Source: Anaerosporomusa subterranea (GTDB lineage: Bacteria; Bacillota; Negativicutes; Sporomusales; Acetonemataceae). Taken from it: DNA of 64,000 nucleotides. The translations under genes were made by a program, and so were the position numbers. The stretch is taken from positions 372,001-436,000 of the forward strand of contig NZ_LSGP01000013.1 in NCBI RefSeq assembly GCF_001611555.1, written 5' to 3'. Below the pieces are notes generated by a model. It made no database searches and was not told the origin of the DNA. It was given only the letters and a program-made list of their open reading frames with translations. Shown piece after piece: positions 8,298-17,124 of this stretch; the stretch's first letter is position 1, and each line of letters starts with the position of its first letter.

Positions 8298-11069
8298 TTA
8301 GCTACTTTGCTTGACCAGCTCCATAGTAAATGCTTCTAAAATATCGCCTTCTTTTATATCACGATACTTTTCGACTGAAACACCGCATTCGTAGCCGGCG
8401 GCAACTTCTTTTACTTCGTCTTTGAAACGACGGAGTGATTCAACTTTGCCTTCATGAACCACAATACCGTTGCGAACAATACGCAATTGCGAGTTGTTAA
8501 ATATCTTACCTTCTAATACATAACAACCTGCGACAACGGCCTTTGGCACGGAAATTACCTTTCTGGCTTCGAGACGCCCTTGAATCACTTCTTTATATTC
8601 AGGAGCTAACATACCGGTCATCGCTGCTTCAACATCATTGACGACATCATAAATGACTCGATACGTACGAATATCTACCTTTTCTGCTTCCGCAGCTTTG
8701 CGCGAATTGGCATCAGGACGAACATTGAACCCAATAACCAACGCATTGGCTGCAGAGGCGAGCATAACGTCAGACTCGTTGATTGCGCCTACACCTGCAT
8801 GCACTAAGCTAACGCGTACTTCTTTATTTTGCATCCCTGCAAACGCTTGACGTAGCGCCTCAATAGAGCCTTGTCCGTCAGCCTTGATAACAATGTTTAA
8901 GTCCTTAAGTTTACCTTCTTGAATTTGAGTAAACAGATCATCCAACGTGATCTTTTGCATTTGTCCCATATCTTCAATGCGTTTTTTCGAAACACGTTTT
9001 TCAGCGACAGAGCGGGCAGTATTTTCATCTACCACAGCTAAGATATCTCCAGCCATTGGCACATCAGATAGTCCCAGAACTTCTACTGGCGTTGAAGGAG
9101 TCGCTTTTTTTACTTTGTCGCCGCGATCATTGATCATGGCTCGCACTTTACCATAGGCTGTGCCAGCTATAATAGTATCGCCAATACGAAGAGTGCCTTT
9201 TTGAACGAGTACTGTCGCTACAGGGCCTCTCCCCTTATCTAACTCAGCTTCAATGATGGTACCGATTGCCAAACGGTTGGGGTTAGCTTTCAAGTCTTGT
9301 ACTTCAGCGACCAGCAAAATCATTTCTAAAAGCTCGTTTATACCAGTCTTGGTTTTGGCTGAGACAGGAACAACAATCGTTTCACCGCCCCATTCTTCGG
9401 TGACTAATCCTTGTTCGGTTAATTGTTGCTTAATCCGATCAACATTCGCGCCAGGACGATCTATTTTATTGACAGCCACTATAATTGGTACTTTTGCTGC
9501 TTTTGCATGATTGATTGCTTCAATGGTCTGCGGCATAACGCCGTCGTCCGCAGCAACCACCAGAATAGCAATGTCTGTGACCTGCGCACCGCGAGCTCGC
9601 ATTGCTGTGAAAGCTTCATGACCAGGAGTATCTAGAAAAACTATTTTATTATTTTGATAGTTTACTTGATAAGCGCCAATATGTTGGGTAATGCCGCCAG
9701 CTTCTTGTCCAGTAACGTTCGTCTGACGGATTGCATCAAGCAAGGAAGTTTTCCCATGGTCAACATGACCCATGATCGTGACAACTGGAGGACGTGGCAA
9801 CAGACTTTCGGCACTATCCTCAATATCAGGAATCTCGGTTGGATCTTCTGCAGGCGGCAGTTCCTCCACCGTGATGCCAAATTCGCTTGCGAGAATTTTA
9901 GCAGTATCCATATCAATTTCTTGATTAATCGTGGCCATGACTCCAAGCATCATCAGCTTTTTAATAATTTCGCCGACTTCGCGGCCAAATTTGGCTGACA
10001 GTTCTTTTACCGTCATCGATTCGGTGCCCAATTTGACTACTTTAGGTTTCGGTGGTTCGGCCTTTGCCTGAATTGATTGACCGCTATGCGGGCGATGACG
10101 GTTCTGTTGCTGCTGTCTATTTTGTGAATTTGGTCCTCTACGGTCTTGTTGCCCAGTGGGGCGTTGGCGGTTTCCCTGTTGACCGGGACGGTTGTTGTTG
10201 CTGCGATTATTATCGTTACGCTGCTGGTTTTGTTGTCCGGCAGTATGTTGTTGCGGTGCTCCAGTAGGGCCTGCTGGTCTCGGTTGATTGGTTTGTGGAC
10301 GCGGCCGTTGCTGTCCTTGTGGTTGGCGATTATCAACCGGACGAGCATCAGTGCGCCGTTGGTTTGGATCATTGGGGCGCTGGTTCAAATCTTGGGGGCG
10401 CTGATTATGCATTGGTGGCCGCTGATTTTGCGGAGCGCCATACTGTTGTCCTCCTTGCCGGGGAGCAGGTGATTGGTTCCCGGACATAGGCTGATTGGTT
10501 GGTCTTGGTTGTTGGTATTGAGGATTGCGAAATGGCTGAGAGCCAGGACGCTGTGGTTGCTGTTGCTGAATCGGACGATTAGGTTGTCCGGCTGGGCGAA
10601 CTGGTTGTTGCCCTTGTTGTGTCGGCCCGGACACAAACTGGGATGAATTTGGCTGGCGTGGCTGCTGATTTGACTGGTATGATTGCTGCGGTTGTTGCAT
10701 GGGCCTTTGCGGTTGTTGTACATTTTGTCGTGGCAGCTGTTGCTGCTGAGGCTGCTGCGGCGTACCTGGACGCTGTGGTTGCTGAACCCCAGGTCGATTC
10801 TGCATCGGACGGGCCTGTTGTTGACCAATTTGAGCCGACCGCAGGTCTTCCACCGGGCGGGTAGGTAATATTGGGCGCTTTGGCTCTTCGCTTGAAAACT
10901 CAACGCCGGTTTTACGCGCAAAGGTGCGTTCAATAACCGCTTTTGCGTCATCGTCCACACTGCTCATATGATTCTTGGCTAACATATTATTACGAGATAA
11001 GATATCTATTATCAGTTTACTCGTAGTATTATAATCTTTTGCTAACTCATATACTCTATATTTAGACAT
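8298..11069 (-). CDS. infB: Translation initiation factor IF-2 with a long Q/P/R-rich linker
   Basis: 923 residues. IF-2 is the GTPase that brings initiator fMet-tRNA to the 30S subunit and promotes subunit joining. The N-terminal IF2_N domain ([13 protein letters not shown]) is followed, from about residue 80 to 335, by a low-complexity stretch rich in Gln, Pro, Asn, Arg and Gly with no lysine. A second IF2_N domain ([21 protein letters not shown]) precedes the G domain: GHVDHGKT (about 435), [12 protein letters not shown]. Domains II, III and the fMet-tRNA-binding domain IV follow. ATG (after GGGGGTGG) is preferred over the TTG one codon earlier. Longer than the roughly 716 residues of B. 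subtilis because of the linker. Confidence 0.97.
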   Translation of the reverse strand: MSKYRVYELAKDYNTTSKLIIDILSRNNMLAKNHMSSVDDDAKAVIERTFARKTGVEFSSEEPKRPILPTRPVEDLRSAQIGQQQARPMQNRPGVQQPQRPGTPQQPQQQQLPRQNVQQPQRPMQQPQQSYQSNQQPRQPNSSQFVSGPTQQGQQPVRPAGQPNRPIQQQQPQRPGSQPFRNPQYQQPRPTNQPMSGNQSPAPRQGGQQYGAPQNQRPPMHNQRPQDLNQRPNDPNQRRTDARPVDNRQPQGQQRPRPQTNQPRPAGPTGAPQQHTAGQQNQQRNDNNRSNNNRPGQQGNRQRPTGQQDRRGPNSQNRQQQQNRHRPHSGQSIQAKAEPPKPKVVKLGTESMTVKELSAKFGREVGEIIKKLMMLGVMATINQEIDMDTAKILASEFGITVEELPPAEDPTEIPDIEDSAESLLPRPPVVTIMGHVDHGKTSLLDAIRQTNVTGQEAGGITQHIGAYQVNYQNNKIVFLDTPGHEAFTAMRARGAQVTDIAILVVAADDGVMPQTIEAINHAKAAKVPIIVAVNKIDRPGANVDRIKQQLTEQGLVTEEWGGETIVVPVSAKTKTGINELLEMILLVAEVQDLKANPNRLAIGTIIEAELDKGRGPVATVLVQKGTLRIGDTIIAGTAYGKVRAMINDRGDKVKKATPSTPVEVLGLSDVPMAGDILAVVDENTARSVAEKRVSKKRIEDMGQMQKITLDDLFTQIQEGKLKDLNIVIKADGQGSIEALRQAFAGMQNKEVRVSLVHAGVGAINESDVMLASAANALVIGFNVRPDANSRKAAEAEKVDIRTYRVIYDVVNDVEAAMTGMLAPEYKEVIQGRLEARKVISVPKAVVAGCYVLEGKIFNNSQLRIVRNGIVVHEGKVESLRRFKDEVKEVAAGYECGVSVEKYRDIKEGDILEAFTMELVKQSS

Positions 11070-11087
11070 CAATCCACCCCCATTTTT

Positions 11088-11399
11088 TTACGGTGCTTCA
11101 GATAACAGTTTCTTCAATGCCTGAGCCATCCCAGGGTCGGTAACCGCAATTGCTGCTCGGTTCTCCTTGCCTATTCCACCACTAAGCGACTCTTTGGATA
11201 AGACTTCGAAGCAAGGTACTCCATAGTATTGAGACATATCACGGTACTTCTTGCGTGTATTTTCCGATGCGTCAGATGCAACGATCAAGCATTGAACTTT
11301 GCCTGAACGGATATTTCTTTCTATCACGAACTCGCCTGACAGCGCCTTGCCAGCACGTTGCGCCAGTCCAAGCAGAGACAAAAGTTTTTGTTCATTCAT
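11088..11399 (-). CDS. ylxQ: L7Ae-family K-turn RNA-binding protein YlxQ
   Basis: 103 residues of the ribosomal L7Ae/L30e/S12e fold: LLSLLGLAQRAGKALSGEFVIERNIRSGKVQCLIVASDAS is the conserved RNA-binding half. Members bind kink-turn RNA; the cellular target of YlxQ is not settled. It overlaps the end of the upstream rnpM gene by 8 bp and is followed by infB, as in B. subtilis. Confidence 0.92.
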   Translation of the reverse strand: MNEQKLLSLLGLAQRAGKALSGEFVIERNIRSGKVQCLIVASDASENTRKKYRDMSQYYGVPCFEVLSKESLSGGIGKENRAAIAVTDPGMAQALKKLLSEAP

Positions 11400-11661
11400 T
11401 GGTTTCTATACGGGAAACTAAGTCTTCATAAATTTGTTTATCAACTGCGTGTTTCAAAGCCCGCTCCAATCGTTTCTCTTTATATGCTTTCGCAAAACAA
11501 GCTGAATCAGGACAAATATACGCTCCGCGTCCGGCGAGTTTCCCTGTTGGATCAATACGGATTTCACCCTCTGGAGTTCTTACTACGCGCAAAAGCTCTT
11601 TTTTGTTTTTGCTATCTTGACAGCCAACGCACATCCGATTGGGAGTTTTTTTTACTTTCAT
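11392..11661 (-). CDS. rnpM: YlxR / RNase P modulator RnpM
   Basis: 89 residues. Core motif RMCVGCQDSKNKKELLRVVR, then GRGAYICPDSACFAKAYKEKRLERAL; the cysteines and the GRGAY loop are diagnostic for the YlxR family. In B. subtilis the protein binds the RNA subunit of RNase P and modulates its activity; it has also been linked to gene regulation. Located between nusA and ylxQ as in other Firmicutes. Confidence 0.93.
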   Translation of the reverse strand: MKVKKTPNRMCVGCQDSKNKKELLRVVRTPEGEIRIDPTGKLAGRGAYICPDSACFAKAYKEKRLERALKHAVDKQIYEDLVSRIETNE

Positions 11662-11674
11662 AAAAAATGCACCT

Positions 11675-12718
11675 CTACGTCAGCATGGCTGCTTGGGATT
11701 CACTCTTAATATCAATCTTCCAACCGGTTAATTTCGCGGCAAGGCGTGCATTCTGACCCTCTTTGCCAATGGCAAGCGATAGCTGAAAATCGGGAACAAC
11801 TACTTTAGATATTTTTTCTAATTCGTTAATTTCTACGTCTACTACCTTCGCCGGGCTGAGTGCATTAGCAATATACTTCGCAGGATCTGGGCTCCATTTG
11901 ACAATATCAATTTTTTCGCCCCGCAGTTCGTTGACAATGGTCTGGACTCTCATGCCTTTATGACCAACGCAAGCCCCCACCGGGTCGACATTTTCGTCAC
12001 GAGAGTAGACTGCGATCTTTGATCGCATACCTGGCTCGCGTGATACAGATTTGATCTCCACAACGCCATCATGTATTTCTGGCACTTCAAGCTCAAATAG
12101 ACGTTTCAACAGACCGGGATGGGTCCTAGATACAAGGATTTGTGGTCCCTTGGTAGTTTTACGCACTTCTGTGATATAGGTTTTTACTCGATCCCATTGC
12201 CGATAGCTCTCACCAACTATTTGCTCAGAAGGTGCTAGGGTAGCCTCTGCTTTGCCTAAATCAATAAAAACGTTTTTTTGCTCTATTCGTTGAATTATTC
12301 CTGTTACGATATCGCCCTCTCGATTGGAAAATTCTTCATAAATGATTCCACGCTCGGCTTCACGAATTCGCTGAACAACCACCTGTTTAGCAGTCTGAGC
12401 GGCAATACGACCAAAGTTTTTCGGTGTGACTTCCAGTTCAATGACATCCTCTAACTCAAAACGCGGGTCAATTTTTTTCGCATCTTCCAAAGAAATATCC
12501 AGTCTCGAGTCTTTCACGTCATCTGTAACAGCCTTGCGGGCATATACGTGAATTTCTCCTGTTGTACGGTCAAGAGATACTCTCACATTCTGGGCAGATG
12601 CGAAATTTCGCTTGTATGCAGAAATGAGAGCTGCCTCAATGGCATCAAATAAAATTTCTGTAGAGATTCCCTTTTCTCGGCCGAGTTGTTCAAATGCCTG
12701 CATGAATTCGGCATTCAT
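11675..12718 (-). CDS. nusA: Transcription termination/antitermination factor NusA
   Basis: 347 residues, close to the B. subtilis form and lacking the acidic C-terminal repeats of proteobacterial NusA. Domains in order: N-terminal RNA polymerase-binding domain (MNAEFMQAFEQLGREKGI), S1 domain (GDIVTGIIQRIEQKNVFIDLGKAEATL), KH1 (DPVGACVGHKGMRVQTIVNELRGEKIDIV) and KH2 (LAIGKEGQNARLAAKLTGWKIDI). It stimulates pausing and intrinsic termination. A hairpin in the leader of its operon may make it self-regulated. Confidence 0.97.
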   Translation of the reverse strand: MNAEFMQAFEQLGREKGISTEILFDAIEAALISAYKRNFASAQNVRVSLDRTTGEIHVYARKAVTDDVKDSRLDISLEDAKKIDPRFELEDVIELEVTPKNFGRIAAQTAKQVVVQRIREAERGIIYEEFSNREGDIVTGIIQRIEQKNVFIDLGKAEATLAPSEQIVGESYRQWDRVKTYITEVRKTTKGPQILVSRTHPGLLKRLFELEVPEIHDGVVEIKSVSREPGMRSKIAVYSRDENVDPVGACVGHKGMRVQTIVNELRGEKIDIVKWSPDPAKYIANALSPAKVVDVEINELEKISKVVVPDFQLSLAIGKEGQNARLAAKLTGWKIDIKSESQAAMLT

Positions 12719-12752
12719 GTATTATTCCCCCTATTCAATTATAACGGTGTGG

Positions 12753-13208
12753 TTAGAATTCAATATATAAACGGACTTGCGAGGTTTTATCTTTAGGAAT
12801 GCTAACCTCTGTCCCGTCAATATCCAAGACAACATTATTATCTACTAGTCCTTTTAATGTACCGACAACAATCTTTTTCCCATTAATTGGTGCGAATGTA
12901 TGGAGTTCAACCTTCTGCCCTGCATGTCGAACAAAATCCTTCAGATTCTTTAACGGACGATCAAGCCCGGGTGACGAAACTTCAAGATAATAACTATCGC
13001 GTATAAAATCGGCTACGTCTAATTTTTCTCCAATGCGTTCGCTCAGCCACTGGCAGTCCTCGACACCAATACCGCCCACTTTATCTATGTATATCCGCAA
13101 GTACCAGTCGCGTTCTCGTACATATTCGACATCGACCAATTCGAGGTCGCTACCTTCAATGCACTCTAACACAAGCTTTTCCACCGCTTGTTCAATGTGA
13201 TTGGCCAT
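12753..13208 (-). CDS. rimP: Ribosome maturation factor RimP
   Basis: 151 residues. RimP (YlxS) binds early 30S assembly intermediates. Segments LELVDVEYVRERDWYLRIYIDK, GIGVEDCQWLSERIGEKLD and YYLEVSSPGLDRPLK are diagnostic; the C-terminal Sm-like domain includes VGTLKGLVDNNVVLDIDG. First gene of the operon, about 130 nt after the proposed promoter. Confidence 0.95.
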   Translation of the reverse strand: MANHIEQAVEKLVLECIEGSDLELVDVEYVRERDWYLRIYIDKVGGIGVEDCQWLSERIGEKLDVADFIRDSYYLEVSSPGLDRPLKNLKDFVRHAGQKVELHTFAPINGKKIVVGTLKGLVDNNVVLDIDGTEVSIPKDKTSQVRLYIEF

Positions 13209-13298
13209 TTATCCCCACATCCTTCTTTTGGCTCTGGGTTTAGTTTTACCTTTTCAGTGTTCTCTATGCCCAGCCACGTCTTGTATTCCATAAGATGA

Positions 13299-13322
13299 AA
13301 GAGTGGGTAAATACCCACTCTT
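13299..13322 (-). terminator. Hairpin between polC and rimP: polC terminator and possible nusA-operon attenuator
   Basis: AAGAGTGGGTA and its complement form an 11-bp stem with a 2-nt apex (13299-13322). On the minus strand TCTTTCATCTT follows, an interrupted U-tract. It lies downstream of both the polC stop and the proposed rimP promoter (13348-13376), so it would sit about 20-40 nt into the rimP-nusA transcript. Confidence 0.65.
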
Positions 13323-13347
13323 GTCACAGACAACATAAACCAAATAT

Positions 13348-13376
13348 AGTATAACACGAAAGGATTAATTTTACAA
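13348..13376 (-). promoter_or_regulatory. Sigma-A-like promoter of the rimP-nusA-infB operon
   Basis: Minus strand: TTGTAA, 17 nt, TATACT, located about 15 bp after the polC stop codon and about 140 bp before rimP. Confidence 0.65.
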
Positions 13377-13390
13377 CCGATCAACAAAAT

Positions 13391-16300
13391 TTACGCAAAC
13401 AACAGTAATTGGTCAGTCGGTGGCAATCCGTCCAAACACCCGTGTTTCTCCAACATCTCAATTACAGTCTTAGACACCCGCGACCTGACACGTAAATCTT
13501 CAACAGATGAAAACGGTTTGTCATGCCTTGATTGAACGAGATTGTGCGCAGCTGACGTGCCAACTCCCTGTAGAGATCCAATCGGCGGCAAAAGTCCGTC
13601 ATCACAGACCAAGAAGCGTTCGGAATCTGACTGGTAGATATCGATTTTACGGAAGCGAAATCCGCGAAGATTCATTTCCAGTGCCATCTCTAAAATTGTT
13701 AGTTGGCCTTTCTCTTTTGCAGATAGTGCATTACCTTTCTGCTCAAGTTCTTTCAGTTTGGCTCGCAGGAAGGATTCACTGGCACCAACAATCAAATCTG
13801 CATCAAAATCTGTTGCCCGAACCGTGAAATAAGAAGCATAAAAAGCAAGCGGGTGATACACTTTGCAATACGCGATGCGAAATGCCATCATGACATAGGC
13901 GACAGCATGGGCTTTGGGAAACATATATTTGATTTTTTGGCAGGATTCGATATACCACTCAGGAACGTTCTTTTCGCGCAATTTTGCACAATCTTCCGGT
14001 TTGACACCTTTGCCTTTACGAACGTTTTCCATCACCTTAAAAGCCAATTTGGGAAGAACGCCTTTATGGATAAGATAGATCATAATGTCATCTCGTGCAG
14101 AGATGGCCTCAGACAGTTTAGCCACCCCGGATTTAATAAGATCCTGAGCATTATTCAACCAAACATCAGTACCGTGAGAGAATCCGCTGATTCTGACTAA
14201 TTCACTGAAGGTAGATGGCTTAGTATCTTCTAACATCTGACGAACAAATTTCGTACCAAATTCCGGGATTCCAAACGTACCTACAGTCGAATTGATTTGA
14301 TCTGGTGAAAGCCCAAGCGCTTGAGTAGAAGAAAATAAACTCATTGTTTTAGGGTCGTCAAACGGAATTTTCTTGGCGTCAATGTGGGTCAAATCCTCAA
14401 GCATACGAATAACGGTCGGGTCGTCATGACCGAGTATATCTAGCTTAACAAGCCGACTGCTGATCGAGTGATAATCAAAATGCGTGGTGATAGTTGATGA
14501 ATTTTTGTCGTCAGCTGGGTATTGAATTGGCGTGAAATAATGAACATCCATATCGCGGGGTACAACCATGATTCCGCCAGGATGTTGCCCTGTTGTGCGC
14601 TTGACTCCAGTACAGCCACCCATCCAGCGCTCAACGAACGAGTTACGGACTCCCTCAGCACCTTTTTCAATAAAATAATTTTTTGCATAACCGAACGCAG
14701 TCTTATCGGCGATAGTGGCGATGGTACCTGCCCGGAATACATTATCTTTGCCAAATAACTCTTCTGTATATTTATGAGCGACAGGCTGGTAGTCGCCGGA
14801 AAAGTTCAAGTCAATATCCGGAACCTTATCACCCTCAAAGCCTAAAAAGACTGCAAAGGGGATGTCATGGCCGTTTTTCGCCATCGGCGATTGACAATCT
14901 GGACAAATTCTGTCTGGCAAATCGAAGCCGCCACCAATACTGCCATCAGTGACAAAGTGGGAATGTTTGCACTTCGGACAAAGCCAGTGCGGCGGCAACG
15001 GATTAACCTCTGTTATTCCGGTCATGGTAGCAACAAAAGAAGAACCTACCGATCCTCTGGAACCAACTAAATAGCCGTCGTCAAGCGACTTCTTTACTAA
15101 TTTATGAGCAATTAAGTAGAGTACAGCAAAGCCATTGTTGATAATAGAGTTTAATTCATTCTGTAGCCGTTCTTCCACGATAACCGGCAGAGGATTGCCA
15201 TATAATTCCTCAGCTCGTTGGTAAGACATAGAACGAATTTCTTCCTCGGCGCCTGGAATTTGCGGTGAATAAAGTTCATCAGGTATTGGCTTAAACGATT
15301 CAATGCTGTCACTGATTTTACAGGAATTCTCAACAACAACTTCGAACGCTTTTTTTTCTCCAAGATATTGAAACTCAGCCAGCATTTCGCGCGTCGTTCG
15401 GAAAAATAGCGGCGGCTGATTATCAGCGTCACTATACCCCCGTCCGGCCATTAATATCCGGCGATAGACTTCGTCCTCCGGATTAAGGAAATGAACATCA
15501 CAGGTCGCAACAACCGGCTTATCGAGTTTCTGACCTAATTCACAAACCTTACGATTGATATTAAGAAGACCTTCCCGGTTGGCGATCTTTCCTTCTCGTA
15601 ACAGAAATGCATTATTGTCGGCCGGCTGAATCTCAAGATAATCGTAAAAATTAGCAACGGCTAATAGTTCGTCATCGTCAGCTCCGCGCAAGATTGCCTG
15701 AATTAGCTCCCCAGCTTCACAGGCTGATCCCAGAATTAGCCCTTCCCGGTGTTCCATTAAGATCGAGCGAGGAATGCGAGGCGTTCTGTGCAGATATTTC
15801 AGGTGGGAAATCGAAATTAAACGATATAAATTATATAAACCAGTGCGGTTTTTCGCCAGCAAGATAATATGTCTGGCTTGATTGATGTCTTGATCGAACA
15901 GGTAGCCTTCTAAGCCATAAATCAGTTTTATGCCGTGCTTTGAAGCTTCTTCATAGGCCTCTGGAAATGCCTGTACGACTCCGTGGTCTGTGATTGCAAT
16001 TGCAGGATGTCCCCATTTGGCGGCAGTTGCAACAAGTTGTTTTGCCGGGACTATCGCGTCAAGTGCACTCATTCTCGTATGAGCATGCAATTCAACGCGC
16101 TTATGCTCATAATCGTCAAATCGTGGTGCCGCTTTTTCCATAGTCACAATACTGTCAACAAAGAACGACAAGTCGTTATTGGCGAACTTATCTTGCTGGG
16201 CCTTGCCCTTGATACGGACGATCATGCCAGCTTTTAAATTACCTAATAGCTTTGTGTATTGTTCTTGTTTCTCCAGAAATAGTTTAGCGCTAATTCCGTT

Positions 16301-17056
16301 TGTATCATCGGCAACGTCGAAGCTGATTAGGAAACGGCCAGTTTTAAGTTCGCGACAGTCAACTTTAACAATTTCACCTTGGATAACCAGGTTGCGGTCC
16401 TCTTCTTTTATTGATTCGATCGTTCTCGGTTCATCTTTTATATTTCTGCCATACAGTATTGGACTTATTTTTTCTTGCTTAACCTCAGTAGTGGCTGCAG
16501 ATAGTGCTTCTAAGTATTCTGGAGTGAATATGTCTTCACAGCCAGTTTCTTCACTGCAGGCAGCGGTGATCTTAACAGTGCAACTAGCGCCAAATTGGCT
16601 GCTCAAATAGTCACTGATGCGTTGCTCTGCCCCACGCTCAAGCAACATTTGAGCAGCCAATTCTCCGTCTGTCTCGACGTAGAGGATATCTTCTTCAAGT
16701 TTACGACTGGCTTGAATCAATACATGATGCAATGCTGAACTATCTACTGCTCCGGCAACAATCTTTGCCCAATGGTCTCTAACACATGTAGATAAGTCTA
16801 TTACTTGAATTTCAAGCGAAACTGAGGCTAGCTGGCAATTTTTAGCCAAGTGCCTACATAAGGCGGTTTGCAGAGTATTAGGCACGGGCTGTGGTGTATT
16901 TACTGACAACAGCCACGTATTTAAAGTGGGGTCAACTGTGACTTTAGTTATGACACTTTGATTCAGTAAAGTACGGTCAGATGAGGACAGCGACATATCA
17001 GCTGTAAATAGCTGAAAATCGCGCTGACTCTCAGGTATTATGCAGTAATTATTCAT
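13391..17056 (-). CDS. polC: DNA polymerase III alpha subunit PolC lacking the embedded exonuclease domain
   Basis: 1221 residues, about 200 shorter than B. subtilis PolC (1437). PolC is the main replicative polymerase of low-GC Gram-positives. Order: N-terminal domain (1-190), OB-fold domain (about 200-310), PHP domain (HAH at 324-326, TDHG near 357), PHP continuation, polymerase core with a zinc finger (Cys693, 696, 718, 721) and catalytic PDIDLNFSG (Asp747, Asp749), and a C-terminal helix-hairpin-helix region. In typical PolC a DnaQ-like 3'-5' exonuclease is inserted after IYGLE in the PHP domain. Here IYGLEGYLFDQDINQARHII (380-399) runs straight into the second PHP half, and no FDxETTG motif exists anywhere. 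The OB-then-PHP order and zinc finger exclude DnaE. Confidence 0.96.
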   Translation of the reverse strand: MNNYCIIPESQRDFQLFTADMSLSSSDRTLLNQSVITKVTVDPTLNTWLLSVNTPQPVPNTLQTALCRHLAKNCQLASVSLEIQVIDLSTCVRDHWAKIVAGAVDSSALHHVLIQASRKLEEDILYVETDGELAAQMLLERGAEQRISDYLSSQFGASCTVKITAACSEETGCEDIFTPEYLEALSAATTEVKQEKISPILYGRNIKDEPRTIESIKEEDRNLVIQGEIVKVDCRELKTGRFLISFDVADDTNGISAKLFLEKQEQYTKLLGNLKAGMIVRIKGKAQQDKFANNDLSFFVDSIVTMEKAAPRFDDYEHKRVELHAHTRMSALDAIVPAKQLVATAAKWGHPAIAITDHGVVQAFPEAYEEASKHGIKLIYGLEGYLFDQDINQARHIILLAKNRTGLYNLYRLISISHLKYLHRTPRIPRSILMEHREGLILGSACEAGELIQAILRGADDDELLAVANFYDYLEIQPADNNAFLLREGKIANREGLLNINRKVCELGQKLDKPVVATCDVHFLNPEDEVYRRILMAGRGYSDADNQPPLFFRTTREMLAEFQYLGEKKAFEVVVENSCKISDSIESFKPIPDELYSPQIPGAEEEIRSMSYQRAEELYGNPLPVIVEERLQNELNSIINNGFAVLYLIAHKLVKKSLDDGYLVGSRGSVGSSFVATMTGITEVNPLPPHWLCPKCKHSHFVTDGSIGGGFDLPDRICPDCQSPMAKNGHDIPFAVFLGFEGDKVPDIDLNFSGDYQPVAHKYTEELFGKDNVFRAGTIATIADKTAFGYAKNYFIEKGAEGVRNSFVERWMGGCTGVKRTTGQHPGGIMVVPRDMDVHYFTPIQYPADDKNSSTITTHFDYHSISSRLVKLDILGHDDPTVIRMLEDLTHIDAKKIPFDDPKTMSLFSSTQALGLSPDQINSTVGTFGIPEFGTKFVRQMLEDTKPSTFSELVRISGFSHGTDVWLNNAQDLIKSGVAKLSEAISARDDIMIYLIHKGVLPKLAFKVMENVRKGKGVKPEDCAKLREKNVPEWYIESCQKIKYMFPKAHAVAYVMMAFRIAYCKVYHPLAFYASYFTVRATDFDADLIVGASESFLRAKLKELEQKGNALSAKEKGQLTILEMALEMNLRGFRFRKIDIYQSDSERFLVCDDGLLPPIGSLQGVGTSAAHNLVQSRHDKPFSSVEDLRVRSRVSKTVIEMLEKHGCLDGLPPTDQLLLFA

Positions 17057-17124
17057 AGTATTCTCCTCTAGCCCCGGGGCATGCGTTCATTTGAACGGAA
17101 GCAGGGCGGCGAAGAGGGGTTTCT

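Noticed and set aside
10037-10960. Several overlapping open frames on both strands over the infB linker
   Set aside because: They arise from the Gln/Pro-rich repeat composition; the IF-2 frame is continuous and the others have no SD or family resemblance.
13166-13387. Open frame of 73 codons between rimP and polC
   Set aside because: It overlaps the rimP start, the promoter and the hairpin and shows no protein-like features.
13391-17056. Calling the 1221-residue polymerase DnaE
   Set aside because: The OB domain before PHP, the zinc finger and the PDIDLNFSG arrangement are PolC features; DnaE starts with PHP.
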